Below are positions 27,711-36,122 of a DNA stretch of 64,000 nt, in pieces. The notes beneath the pieces were generated by a model. That model worked only from the letters and a program-made list of their open reading frames with translations. It had not been told where the DNA came from and did not search any database. The translations under genes and the position numbers were made by a program. The stretch spans positions 1,765,778 through 1,829,777 of the forward strand of contig JAPOWR010000001.1 of assembly GCA_026707545.1 (NCBI GenBank). Direction: 5' to 3'. How positions within the stretch are numbered: the stretch's first letter is position 1; each line of letters begins with the position of its first letter. This stretch comes from Acidobacteriota bacterium. Its GTDB lineage: Bacteria > Acidobacteriota > Thermoanaerobaculia > Multivoradales > Multivoraceae.

Positions 27711-29798
27711 GTGACCGGCGCGGCTCGCTTTAGGACTGGCTGCGGGAGGGCGATCGCGGCGGCTGTCCTTCTGGTAGCGCCACAACTTCCGAGCCCCGAG
27801 CCGGCGCACAGTCAGGAGATCGCCGCCACCAGCGACCTTCCGGCTGAGAGCGCCACTCTTCCCGCCGCCGTGCTCGGCCCCTGGATCCTGAACGCAGAAC
27901 TCAGCGAGGATCCGATTCTCAGGGCTCAGCAGGCGGCACGGGAGGGACGGTGGATCTCGTCGACCCTGCAGGAGCAGGCAAGAGACTACGCTGCTCGACG
28001 CGCGTCCATCCTGGTGGGAATCGAGGACGACTCGCTTCTCATCCTCGACGACCAGGGCGAGACCCTCGCCTTCCCACTCGACGGCTCGTGGCAGTCCCTC
28101 GACCGCCAGAACCAGGGTCGGGCCCTCGGGTCCGGCGACACGCTCTCCATCGAAATCGTCGCCAACGAGTGGCTCGGAGTCGACACGTTCGTCCGCGAGC
28201 AGGACCAACTCGTGCGCTCGACTCACTTGCGAAGCCGCGGACTGGCCAATGTCGGTGTGAGGTTCCGCATGGTCTACGATCGCCCGGCAGTCGGCTCGGC
28301 ATCGGAGCATCCGTTCGTCGACACGGTGGGTGGCTTTGCCCGGCCGTCGACGATCCTGATCGTGCCGCCGGAACGCGGCTACCGCGAACTGCTCAGCGGC
28401 AGGGTCGGGTTCCAGACGCTGGTCATCGATCCGGTCGTCACCGCCGTCGAGTACCGTCTCGACGATCATCCCCCGAAGCGGATCAGGCAGCCACGCCATC
28501 GGACGCACATCGAACTCGACGACCCGCCACGCGAGCAGATGCTGGAGGTCTTCGCGTATGACGCCGACGGCGACCTCCAGGGAACCGACAGGCTCATCCT
28601 GAACCGCGTCGATGGGCCTGCCGCGATCCACATCGCGAACATCCGTAGTGAACCGGAAGGCGGCGCCCCGGCCGTCGTAGTCGGCGCAACTGTCTCACCG
28701 CCCTGGTCAGCACACCTCGAACGGGTCGAGTTCTACCGTAGCGAGAGCCTCGTCGCCGCCCTGGAGGACTTCGGCGAAGCCACACAAACGCGGCCCCCGC
28801 AGACGATCCACGTCGAGGCTTTGATCGAAGACCCCGAACCGGATGACTTCGTTCGCGTCAAGGCGAAGCTCACCGACGGCCGGGAGCTGGAGGACGCCGA
28901 ACTCCTCCAGGAGGGCGCCTACCGGGCCGAGATCGATGTTCACCTGGTTCAGATCCAGGTGCTCGTCACGGACCGCGAAGGCAACCCCGTGAGTGCACTG
29001 AAGCCGGAAAACTTCGACATCCGGGAAGGCAGCAGGCGAATCAAACCGGAACGGCTTCACACCGCAGACGACGTCCGCCTGCTTCTGGGTCTCGCGATCG
29101 ACTCGTCGGAGAGCATGCGGCCCGCATGGGGTCATCTGCGGCACGTGGCCAGGAGTTTCCTCGCAGGCGCCCTGGCGCCCGAGGACTCCGCCTTCCTGGT
29201 CGACTTCGACGATACGGTCCGTCTCCTCCAACAGCCAACCGCAGACAAGCGACGGTTGGAAGCGCGCCTCGGACTGCTGGTCCCGGGCGGCGGCACGGCC
29301 CTGAACGACGGGCTTCTGTTCTCGCTGCTCCAGTTCCGCCGTGAGCCGGGGCGCCGGGCTCTGGTCGTGGTCACCGACGGCGTCGACCTGGACAGCCGCT
29401 CGCCCTGGCAGCAGGCCCCCGACTTCGCCGAGCGCCTGGGGATCCCGATCTACTTCATCGAGCTCGACCGGTCGGTCAAGCCCGTGATCGGAAACGGCGA
29501 CCTCGCCAGCAGAACGCCCGACACGACGCTGCTGCGCGAGCAGGCGCGCAGACGGCTCAGACGAGTCAGCCGGCACACCGGCGGGCGCCACTTCCACATC
29601 GACCTCGTCGCGCACGACGTGTCATGGACGGCGCGAGTGGACCGGGCGTTCGACCAGATTGAAGAGGACCTGCGGCACCAGCACGTCCTCACCTACTACA
29701 CCGACCAGCCATCCGGCGCTCACGCCGAGCCCGAGATCCGGGTAACCGAACGCGGACTCACGCTCCGGAGCGCGGTGCCTCTCCGGGCGATCGAGTAG
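27711..29798 (+). CDS. Secreted VWA protein, tandem paralogue 3
   Basis: 695 residues from a GTG 21 bases after the previous stop. Signal peptide, N-terminal domain opening GPWILNAELSEDP, Ig-like region LIVPPERGYRELLSGRVG, then a second beta domain and a VWA domain with intact MIDAS D464-S-S-E-S and VVVTDGVDLDSRS. The C-terminal segment between the VWA core and the end contains RRVSRHTGGRHFHIDL and DQIEEDLRHQHVLTYYTDQP. It ends RSAVPLRAIE. Same architecture as its neighbours. Confidence 0.88.
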   Translation: MTGAARFRTGCGRAIAAAVLLVAPQLPSPEPAHSQEIAATSDLPAESATLPAAVLGPWILNAELSEDPILRAQQAAREGRWISSTLQEQARDYAARRASILVGIEDDSLLILDDQGETLAFPLDGSWQSLDRQNQGRALGSGDTLSIEIVANEWLGVDTFVREQDQLVRSTHLRSRGLANVGVRFRMVYDRPAVGSASEHPFVDTVGGFARPSTILIVPPERGYRELLSGRVGFQTLVIDPVVTAVEYRLDDHPPKRIRQPRHRTHIELDDPPREQMLEVFAYDADGDLQGTDRLILNRVDGPAAIHIANIRSEPEGGAPAVVVGATVSPPWSAHLERVEFYRSESLVAALEDFGEATQTRPPQTIHVEALIEDPEPDDFVRVKAKLTDGRELEDAELLQEGAYRAEIDVHLVQIQVLVTDREGNPVSALKPENFDIREGSRRIKPERLHTADDVRLLLGLAIDSSESMRPAWGHLRHVARSFLAGALAPEDSAFLVDFDDTVRLLQQPTADKRRLEARLGLLVPGGGTALNDGLLFSLLQFRREPGRRALVVVTDGVDLDSRSPWQQAPDFAERLGIPIYFIELDRSVKPVIGNGDLASRTPDTTLLREQARRRLRRVSRHTGGRHFHIDLVAHDVSWTARVDRAFDQIEEDLRHQHVLTYYTDQPSGAHAEPEIRVTERGLTLRSAVPLRAIE

Positions 29799-29819
29799 TT
29801 CACGAGCGCGAGATCACAA

Positions 29820-31904
29820 GTGGCAGTCGTCGTACCAGTCCGGGCCGAAGCCATCCACGCGATGGCTCGTGTCGCGTTTGTCCTGATGCTGTCGCTGCCG
29901 GCCCTCGTTCCCGGCCATGCCCAGGAGGTCCCGGCGAACACCAACACTTCAACCTCCGCCCACTCTGCCGGGGAGGACGTGCCGCTGGCCCCTCTCCTGG
30001 GGCCCTGGATGCGGAACGAGGCGCTCAGCGAAGATCCCCTTCTCCAGACCGAGAGGACGTGGCCGGGACCGGATGCCACCGCCGTGCTCATGCTGAAGCT
30101 CGCCGAGCAGGCCGCCGCTCAGCTCGACACCGTTTCGGTCCGGATCATGGAGAACAGCCTCGTTCTACTCGACGATCGGGGCGACGTCGCGCGCTACCCC
30201 CTGGATGGACGGTTCCAGGGCAGGGGCGTCAGCGGACGGGTCGTTCGAAGCGTCGACTCGGTCACCATCGAGACGATCGGCGCCGACTGGCAGAGGATCG
30301 AGACGTTCTACCGTGACGGAGACCGGCTGGTGCTGATCAACGAGCTCCGGGATCGCCGGCGTCGCAGCGCGGACTTCCGCACGGTCTACGAGCGGCCGGG
30401 CAGACTGCTCAGTACGGACCCTCTGCCAGGGGAGGGCGCCGTCACGGAGGGCGCGGCCATCCGCCTCGTGCCACCTCAACGAGGACGCAGTGAACTGCTT
30501 GGCGGCAAGGTCGAAGTCCAGACGTTGATCATCGATCCACTGATCGTGGCGGTCGAGTTCTTCGTGGACGGACGACTCGCCGGGCGAACCAGGAAGCCTC
30601 CGTTTTCTACCCGCCTCCAACTGGCCGTTCCGCCTCGCGAGCAGACGCTCGAGGTCCGGGCCTGGAACACCATGGGTGTTTTCGCCGGCAGCGACCGGAT
30701 GACATTGAACCAGATGAACACGCCTTTCGGTGTGCGCATCACACGGATTCGTGGCAACCCAACCGACAGCTTCGACTCTGCCCGGGTCGAAGCCGCGATC
30801 TCGGTGCCGCGCACCGCTACCCTCCAGCGGGTCGACTTCCACCGCGGTCAGGAGCGGGTGAGGACCGTACGCGACTTCGGCGACCAGGCTGCCGCCGGCC
30901 TCGCGCGCACGGTCATCGTGGAGGCCGAAATGGAGTACGGGCCCGCCGACGGCTTCGTCCGCGTCAAGGCGACTCTCGCCGACGGCCGCTCGATGGAAGA
31001 CGCGGAGATCCTTCAGGGCGCCGACTACCGGAGCGAGATCGACGTCCAACTGGTGCAGCTCCAGTTGCTGGTGACGGACCGCAAGGGCAACCCCGTAAGC
31101 GGCCTGGCGCCCGGTGATTTCGAGATCCGGGAGGGTGGCAGGCGGTACCGGCCGGAGGCGCTTCTGAGCGCCCGCGACGTCCCCCTGGTCCTGGGACTGG
31201 CGATCGATTCCTCCGACAGCATGCTCCGAGCCTGGAGCGAGGTGAGGGAGGTCGCGGCGAACTTCCTCGACGTGACGCTGGCGGCGGAAGACCGGGCTTT
31301 TCTGGTCGACTTCGACGACACCGTGAGCCTGCGCCAGCCACTCACGAACGACAAGGCACGGCTCATCCTGAGCATCGATCGACTCATCCCCTTCGGCGGC
31401 ACCGCGATCAACGACGGGATCCTGTTCTCGCTCCTGCAATACGGGCGTGAACCCGGCCGCCGCGCCCTGGTCGTCGTAACGGACGGCGCGGACGAGCACA
31501 GCCGCTCACGCCCCGAACAGTCCGCGGACTACGCGGCGCGACTCGGCCTGCCGATCTACTTCATCGAACTCGATCCGACCCTTGCCGGGACCGAAACGAA
31601 GGACGGCTGGGGTGTGACCGATGTGTCGGGGGCGTTGCGGCGGAAGAAGGCACGGAAGCGACTCGAGCGGATCAGCCGGGAGACGGGGGGGCGTCTCTTC
31701 CACGTCCCGCTTACGTCCGACGATCCGCCGTGGGCCGAGCGAATCGAAGCGGTCTTCGACCGAATCGAAGAGGACCTGCGCAACCAGTATGTGCTGACGT
31801 ACTACAGTGACCGGCCCCTGGGTGTGAGAGCCGAACCCGAAGTCCGATTGGTCCGGCGCAGGCTCAGGCTGAGGAGCGCGGTGCCGCTCGAAGGCATCGA
31901 CTAG
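29820..31904 (+). CDS. Secreted VWA protein, tandem paralogue 4
   Basis: 694 residues from GTG; an in-frame ATG 42 bases later, immediately before the hydrophobic signal core VAFVLMLSLPALVPGHAQ, is an alternative start. Domains: GPWMRNEALSEDP N-terminal domain, Ig-like RLVPPQRGRSELLGGKVE, second beta domain, VWA with intact MIDAS D463-S-S-D-S and VVVTDGADEHSRS, and the C-terminal RISRETGGRLFHVPL and RIEEDLRNQYVLTYYSDRP segments. It ends RSAVPLEGID. Fourteen bases separate it from the next copy. Confidence 0.88.
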   Translation: MAVVVPVRAEAIHAMARVAFVLMLSLPALVPGHAQEVPANTNTSTSAHSAGEDVPLAPLLGPWMRNEALSEDPLLQTERTWPGPDATAVLMLKLAEQAAAQLDTVSVRIMENSLVLLDDRGDVARYPLDGRFQGRGVSGRVVRSVDSVTIETIGADWQRIETFYRDGDRLVLINELRDRRRRSADFRTVYERPGRLLSTDPLPGEGAVTEGAAIRLVPPQRGRSELLGGKVEVQTLIIDPLIVAVEFFVDGRLAGRTRKPPFSTRLQLAVPPREQTLEVRAWNTMGVFAGSDRMTLNQMNTPFGVRITRIRGNPTDSFDSARVEAAISVPRTATLQRVDFHRGQERVRTVRDFGDQAAAGLARTVIVEAEMEYGPADGFVRVKATLADGRSMEDAEILQGADYRSEIDVQLVQLQLLVTDRKGNPVSGLAPGDFEIREGGRRYRPEALLSARDVPLVLGLAIDSSDSMLRAWSEVREVAANFLDVTLAAEDRAFLVDFDDTVSLRQPLTNDKARLILSIDRLIPFGGTAINDGILFSLLQYGREPGRRALVVVTDGADEHSRSRPEQSADYAARLGLPIYFIELDPTLAGTETKDGWGVTDVSGALRRKKARKRLERISRETGGRLFHVPLTSDDPPWAERIEAVFDRIEEDLRNQYVLTYYSDRPLGVRAEPEVRLVRRRLRLRSAVPLEGID

Positions 31905-31918
31905 GCCTCCCAGCAGAG

Positions 31919-34015
31919 ATGCAAGCAACACCTTCGCCTCCAGCCTGGACGAACGCAATCCGGACGACGAAACTCGTCGTGCTCGCGTTGGCGATCTGGC
32001 TGCAAGCCATCCACCCCGCGTGGCCGCAACCCGCACCGGCCAGCAACGAGGCCTCCCCCTACGGCGAAGAGACGCACGACGGCGTTTCATTGACCCCTCT
32101 GCTGGGCCCCTGGATACGGAACGAAGGACTCAGCGAGGATCCGGTTCAAAAGACCGCGAGTCTGTACCCCGGGAACAACTACGCCGCGCGGCTCCTGCGG
32201 AGGTTGGCCGAGGACGCTGCCGATCGGTTCGACACCTTCCTGATCCGGGTCAAGGATGGGTCGCTCGCGATCCTCGACGGCCGGGGCTCCCTCCGTTGGT
32301 ATCCGCTCGACGTCGGGAAGTACCACAGTCATCCCAAGAAGATCGAGGGCCGCATCCTCGACCTCGACGAGTCGCCCGAGATCGAAACCTCAGACTCGGA
32401 GTGGCGGCGGGTCGAGACGCTCCGCCGCGACGGCGACCGACTGGTGCGAATGGCCGAGTTTCGGGGCCGCACGACGGCAGGCGTGAAGTTCCGCACCGTG
32501 TACGAGCGTCCGGAGCGCGTCTTCGGATCGAATCCTGCCGACATCCGCAGGCCGCAGCCCCTCGCCAGGCCGGTGGCCTTGCGGATCGTCCCGCCCCTGG
32601 GCCGATACGGCGAACTGCTGAGCGGCAGGCTCGAAGTCCAGACTCTCGTCATCGATCCGCAGATCGCAACGGTTGACTTCTTCGTCGACGGACAGCCTGT
32701 CGGGCAGGTGAAGAAGCGGCCCTTCGCGACGCATCTCAAACTGGCCAATCCGCCCCGCGAGCAGAGACTTGAAGTCCGAGCCTGGGGGCCCGTCGGCGAG
32801 TTCATCGCAAGCGACACGGTCGTCCTGAACCGGCTCCACAGGCCGTTTAGCGCCCGAATCACGAAGATTCGCCCCGCCCATTCCGGCGAGAACGCCCCGA
32901 TCCGGGTCGAGGCAGCTGTCTCGCTGCCGCGCGACGCGGTGTTGGAGCGGATCGACTTCTACCGCAGTGACGAACTCGTCTCCACATTGGATGACTTCGC
33001 TGAACAGGCAGCGCTCCGCGCCACGGGTACGGCCCACATCGGGGCGCTGATCGCCGACATTGACGCCAACGACTTCGTCCGCGTCAACGCACGGCTGGCC
33101 GACGGTCGCGAACGGGAGGACGCGGAACTCCTCCAGGGCGCCGACTACCAGAGTGAGATCGACGTTCAACTGACCCAGATCCAGGTCCTGGTGACAGATC
33201 GCCGGGGCAATCCGGTCAGCGGCCTGGCACCCAGCGACTTCGAGGTCCGCGAGAACGGCCAACCGCGCCCTGTGGAGACAGTGCACACTGCCCGCGACGT
33301 CCCGCTGGTGCTAGGTCTGGCAATCGATTCGTCGGACAGCGTGCTGCCGATCTGGCGAGAGCTACACGCCATTGCCGCGAACTTCCTCGAGGCCATCCTG
33401 GCGCCGGAAGACCGGGCATTCATCGTGGACTTCGACGACGTGGTGAGGCTCCTCCAGCCACTCAGCCAAGAAAAGGAACTTCTGTCCCGCGCTCTGGGTC
33501 GACTGACCCCGTGGGGCGGCACCGCCGTGAACGACGGGCTCCTGTTCTCGCTCCTGCAGTACGGTCGCGAACCCGGCCGCCGCGCGCTCGTCGTGATCAC
33601 GGACGGCCTCGACATCCACAGCCGCACGCGACCCGGACAGTCCGCCGACTACGCGCAGCGCCTGGGGCTCCCGATCTACTTCATCGAGCTGGCCCAATCC
33701 GAAGAGACGTACACCGTTCATGACCCGTTCGCGTGGGGGGCAAGGAGGGTGGAACGGGAGGCGAGCGGCCGGCTCAGGCGGATCAGCCGGCAGACCGGCG
33801 GGCGTGTCTTTCCCGTCCGACTCCTCGACGACGATCCGCCCTGGGTCGAGCGGATCGAACAGGCGTTTGACCAGATCGAAGAGGACCTGCGGCATCAGCA
33901 AGTTCTGACGTATTACAGCGATCGGCCACTGGGCACCGCCGTCGAACCCGAGATCAGGGTGACCCGGCGCGGCCTCAGGCTGCGGAGCGCGGTGCCACTG
34001 GAAGGCATCGAGTAG
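31919..34015 (+). CDS. Secreted VWA protein, tandem paralogue 5
   Basis: 698 residues, ATG start. Signal segment LVVLALAIWLQAIHPAWPQ, N-terminal domain opening GPWIRNEGLSEDP, Ig-like RIVPPLGRYGELLSGRLE, second beta domain and VWA. MIDAS D470-S-S-D-S is intact, with GGTAVNDGLLFSLLQYGREP and VVITDGLDIHSRT downstream. It ends RSAVPLEGIE. At the protein level it is closest by eye to copy 4, sharing long stretches of the VWA core and C-terminus. Confidence 0.88.
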   Translation: MQATPSPPAWTNAIRTTKLVVLALAIWLQAIHPAWPQPAPASNEASPYGEETHDGVSLTPLLGPWIRNEGLSEDPVQKTASLYPGNNYAARLLRRLAEDAADRFDTFLIRVKDGSLAILDGRGSLRWYPLDVGKYHSHPKKIEGRILDLDESPEIETSDSEWRRVETLRRDGDRLVRMAEFRGRTTAGVKFRTVYERPERVFGSNPADIRRPQPLARPVALRIVPPLGRYGELLSGRLEVQTLVIDPQIATVDFFVDGQPVGQVKKRPFATHLKLANPPREQRLEVRAWGPVGEFIASDTVVLNRLHRPFSARITKIRPAHSGENAPIRVEAAVSLPRDAVLERIDFYRSDELVSTLDDFAEQAALRATGTAHIGALIADIDANDFVRVNARLADGREREDAELLQGADYQSEIDVQLTQIQVLVTDRRGNPVSGLAPSDFEVRENGQPRPVETVHTARDVPLVLGLAIDSSDSVLPIWRELHAIAANFLEAILAPEDRAFIVDFDDVVRLLQPLSQEKELLSRALGRLTPWGGTAVNDGLLFSLLQYGREPGRRALVVITDGLDIHSRTRPGQSADYAQRLGLPIYFIELAQSEETYTVHDPFAWGARRVEREASGRLRRISRQTGGRVFPVRLLDDDPPWVERIEQAFDQIEEDLRHQQVLTYYSDRPLGTAVEPEIRVTRRGLRLRSAVPLEGIE

Positions 34016-34028
34016 ACCTGCCCGAGAG

Positions 34029-36104
34029 ATGCGTACGGAAACCGCAGCGCCGGTCCTGGCGAGTCTCGGGCGGACGATGGTCCGTGCGGTCATTGCCTGG
34101 ACGCTATTGCCGACCGCCGTCGTCCCGGTCGCCGCCCAGGACGCACCTGCCGTCAGCCAGGTCGTCCAGGACGGCTCCGAACCGGAAGTCGACCCCGGGC
34201 TGGCCCACCTCCTGGGGCCGTGGATACGCAATGACTCGCTCAGCGAGGATGCGGTCCTCAAGAACGAGAGCATGTGGCGCAGCCGGAAGGTCATCCCGCC
34301 CATCATGGTGGAACTGGCGACCAGTGCGGCGGACCGCCTGAGCGCGGTGGAGATTCGCGCCGACGGCGAGCAGTTGCTGCTCAGGAACTCCAGCAACGAG
34401 GAAACCGCCTTCAACCTGGACGGGCGACTGCACACCGATCCGGCGGGCAACCAGAGTCAGGTGCTGCTGGCCGACGGTACATTCCGGACCGAGCTGTTCG
34501 TCGCCGGCTGGCTCGTGGTCGAGACCTTCTACCGGAGCGGCGACCAACTGCTGCGGATGACGGACATTCAGAATGCCCGATATCCCAGTCTCAGGGTCCG
34601 CACGGTGTACGAACACGATGGTGGCGAACCGCCACCCGGGTTTCCGGCCGGCGGCGGCGTTCACCGTCACGACCGACAGGCCGTCATCCGCATCGTGCCG
34701 CCGGAACGCCGCTACCGCGAGTTGCTCAGCGGCAGTGTCGAGATACAGACCCTGGCCGTCGACCCGGTGGTCAGCGCCGTCGACTTCTTCCTGGACGGCC
34801 GCCACATCCGACAGGTCCGCAAGCACCCGTTCAACACCCATCTCGAACTCGCCAGCCCGCCGCGGGAGCAGACGCTAGAGGTCCGGGCCTACGGTTTCCA
34901 GGGCGCGTACGCGGGCGCCGACCTGATCGTGCTCAACCGGCTCGACGCGCCCTTCGCCGTCCGCATCACGGACCTCTCCGGCGCGGCGGCGAACGGAGCC
35001 GAAGCCGTGCGGGTCGAAGCCAGGGTCTCGGTGCCCCGGTCCTCCACGCTCGAGCGGGTCGACTTTTACCGCAGCGAGGATCTGGTCGCGACCGTGAACG
35101 ACTTCGGCGGCACCGCCGAACCCGGGACCGCACGCACGATCCCGGCGGCCGCGATGATCCCGGGGGTCGAAGCCAGCGACTTCGTCCGCGTCTCGGCGAC
35201 GCTCGCGGACGGCCGCTCGCTGGAGGACGCCGCGCTCGTCGAGGGTTCCGAGTACCAGAGCGAGATCGATATCCGGCTGGTCCAACTCCAGGTGCTGGTC
35301 GCCGACCGCGACGGCAATCCGGTCAGCGACCTGGCGGCGGAAGACTTCGAGATCCGGGAGAACGGCAAGCGCCGCCGCGCCGAGGAGCTGCACACGTCCC
35401 GGGACGTGCCGCTCGTTCTGGGTCTCGCGATCGACTCCTCGACCAGCATGGAACCGATCTGGCTGGAACTCAGGTACGTCGCCGGCCGATTCCTCGACCG
35501 TACGCTGGCCTCCGACGACCGCACCTTTCTCGTCGACTTCGACTCCATGGTGCGCCTGCTGCAACCATTGACCGGAGACAAGTCGCTACTGTCCGCCCGG
35601 CTGGATCGTCTGATTCCGTTCGGAGGCACGGCACTCAACGACGGCCTCCTGTTCTCCCTCCTGCAGTACCGGAACGAGCCGGGGCGGCGCGCCCTGGTCG
35701 TGATCACCGACGGCATCGACAAGCACAGCCGCTCCCGCCGGGAACAGGCCACCGAGTTCGCCGAGCGCCTCGGCCTGCCGATCTACTTCATCCAGCTCGA
35801 CCCGAGCGGTCTACGGTTCGAGAGCGGAAGCCTTGCCGCCATCGGCATCGCCCGGCCGCGGCTCCGGCGGATCAGCCGGAGAACCGGCGGACGGCTGTTC
35901 ACGATCGAACTCTCGCCCGACACGGCTGCCTGGACCGCTGAACTCCGGGCGGCCTTTGACCGGATCGAGGAGGACTTGCGACACCAGCATGTCCTGACCT
36001 GGTACAGCGACGCATCGTCGGACTCGGCGTCGGTTCCCAGGGTCCGAATCACCCGGCGCGGCCTCACGTTGCGGAGCGCGGTGCCGCTCGCAGGGATCGA
36101 ATAG
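34029..36104 (+). CDS. Secreted VWA protein, tandem paralogue 6
   Basis: 691 residues, ATG start 13 bases after the previous stop. Signal peptide ending near PVAAQ, N-terminal domain opening GPWIRNDSLSEDA (the usual final proline of the motif is Ala here), Ig-like RIVPPERRYRELLSGSVE, second beta domain and VWA. The MIDAS is D469-S-S-T-S. The region between VWA core and C-terminus is shorter than in copies 3-5. It ends RSAVPLAGIE. Confidence 0.88.
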   Translation: MRTETAAPVLASLGRTMVRAVIAWTLLPTAVVPVAAQDAPAVSQVVQDGSEPEVDPGLAHLLGPWIRNDSLSEDAVLKNESMWRSRKVIPPIMVELATSAADRLSAVEIRADGEQLLLRNSSNEETAFNLDGRLHTDPAGNQSQVLLADGTFRTELFVAGWLVVETFYRSGDQLLRMTDIQNARYPSLRVRTVYEHDGGEPPPGFPAGGGVHRHDRQAVIRIVPPERRYRELLSGSVEIQTLAVDPVVSAVDFFLDGRHIRQVRKHPFNTHLELASPPREQTLEVRAYGFQGAYAGADLIVLNRLDAPFAVRITDLSGAAANGAEAVRVEARVSVPRSSTLERVDFYRSEDLVATVNDFGGTAEPGTARTIPAAAMIPGVEASDFVRVSATLADGRSLEDAALVEGSEYQSEIDIRLVQLQVLVADRDGNPVSDLAAEDFEIRENGKRRRAEELHTSRDVPLVLGLAIDSSTSMEPIWLELRYVAGRFLDRTLASDDRTFLVDFDSMVRLLQPLTGDKSLLSARLDRLIPFGGTALNDGLLFSLLQYRNEPGRRALVVITDGIDKHSRSRREQATEFAERLGLPIYFIQLDPSGLRFESGSLAAIGIARPRLRRISRRTGGRLFTIELSPDTAAWTAELRAAFDRIEEDLRHQHVLTWYSDASSDSASVPRVRITRRGLTLRSAVPLAGIE

Positions 36105-36122
36105 CCCGAAGAGGACAAGCAG

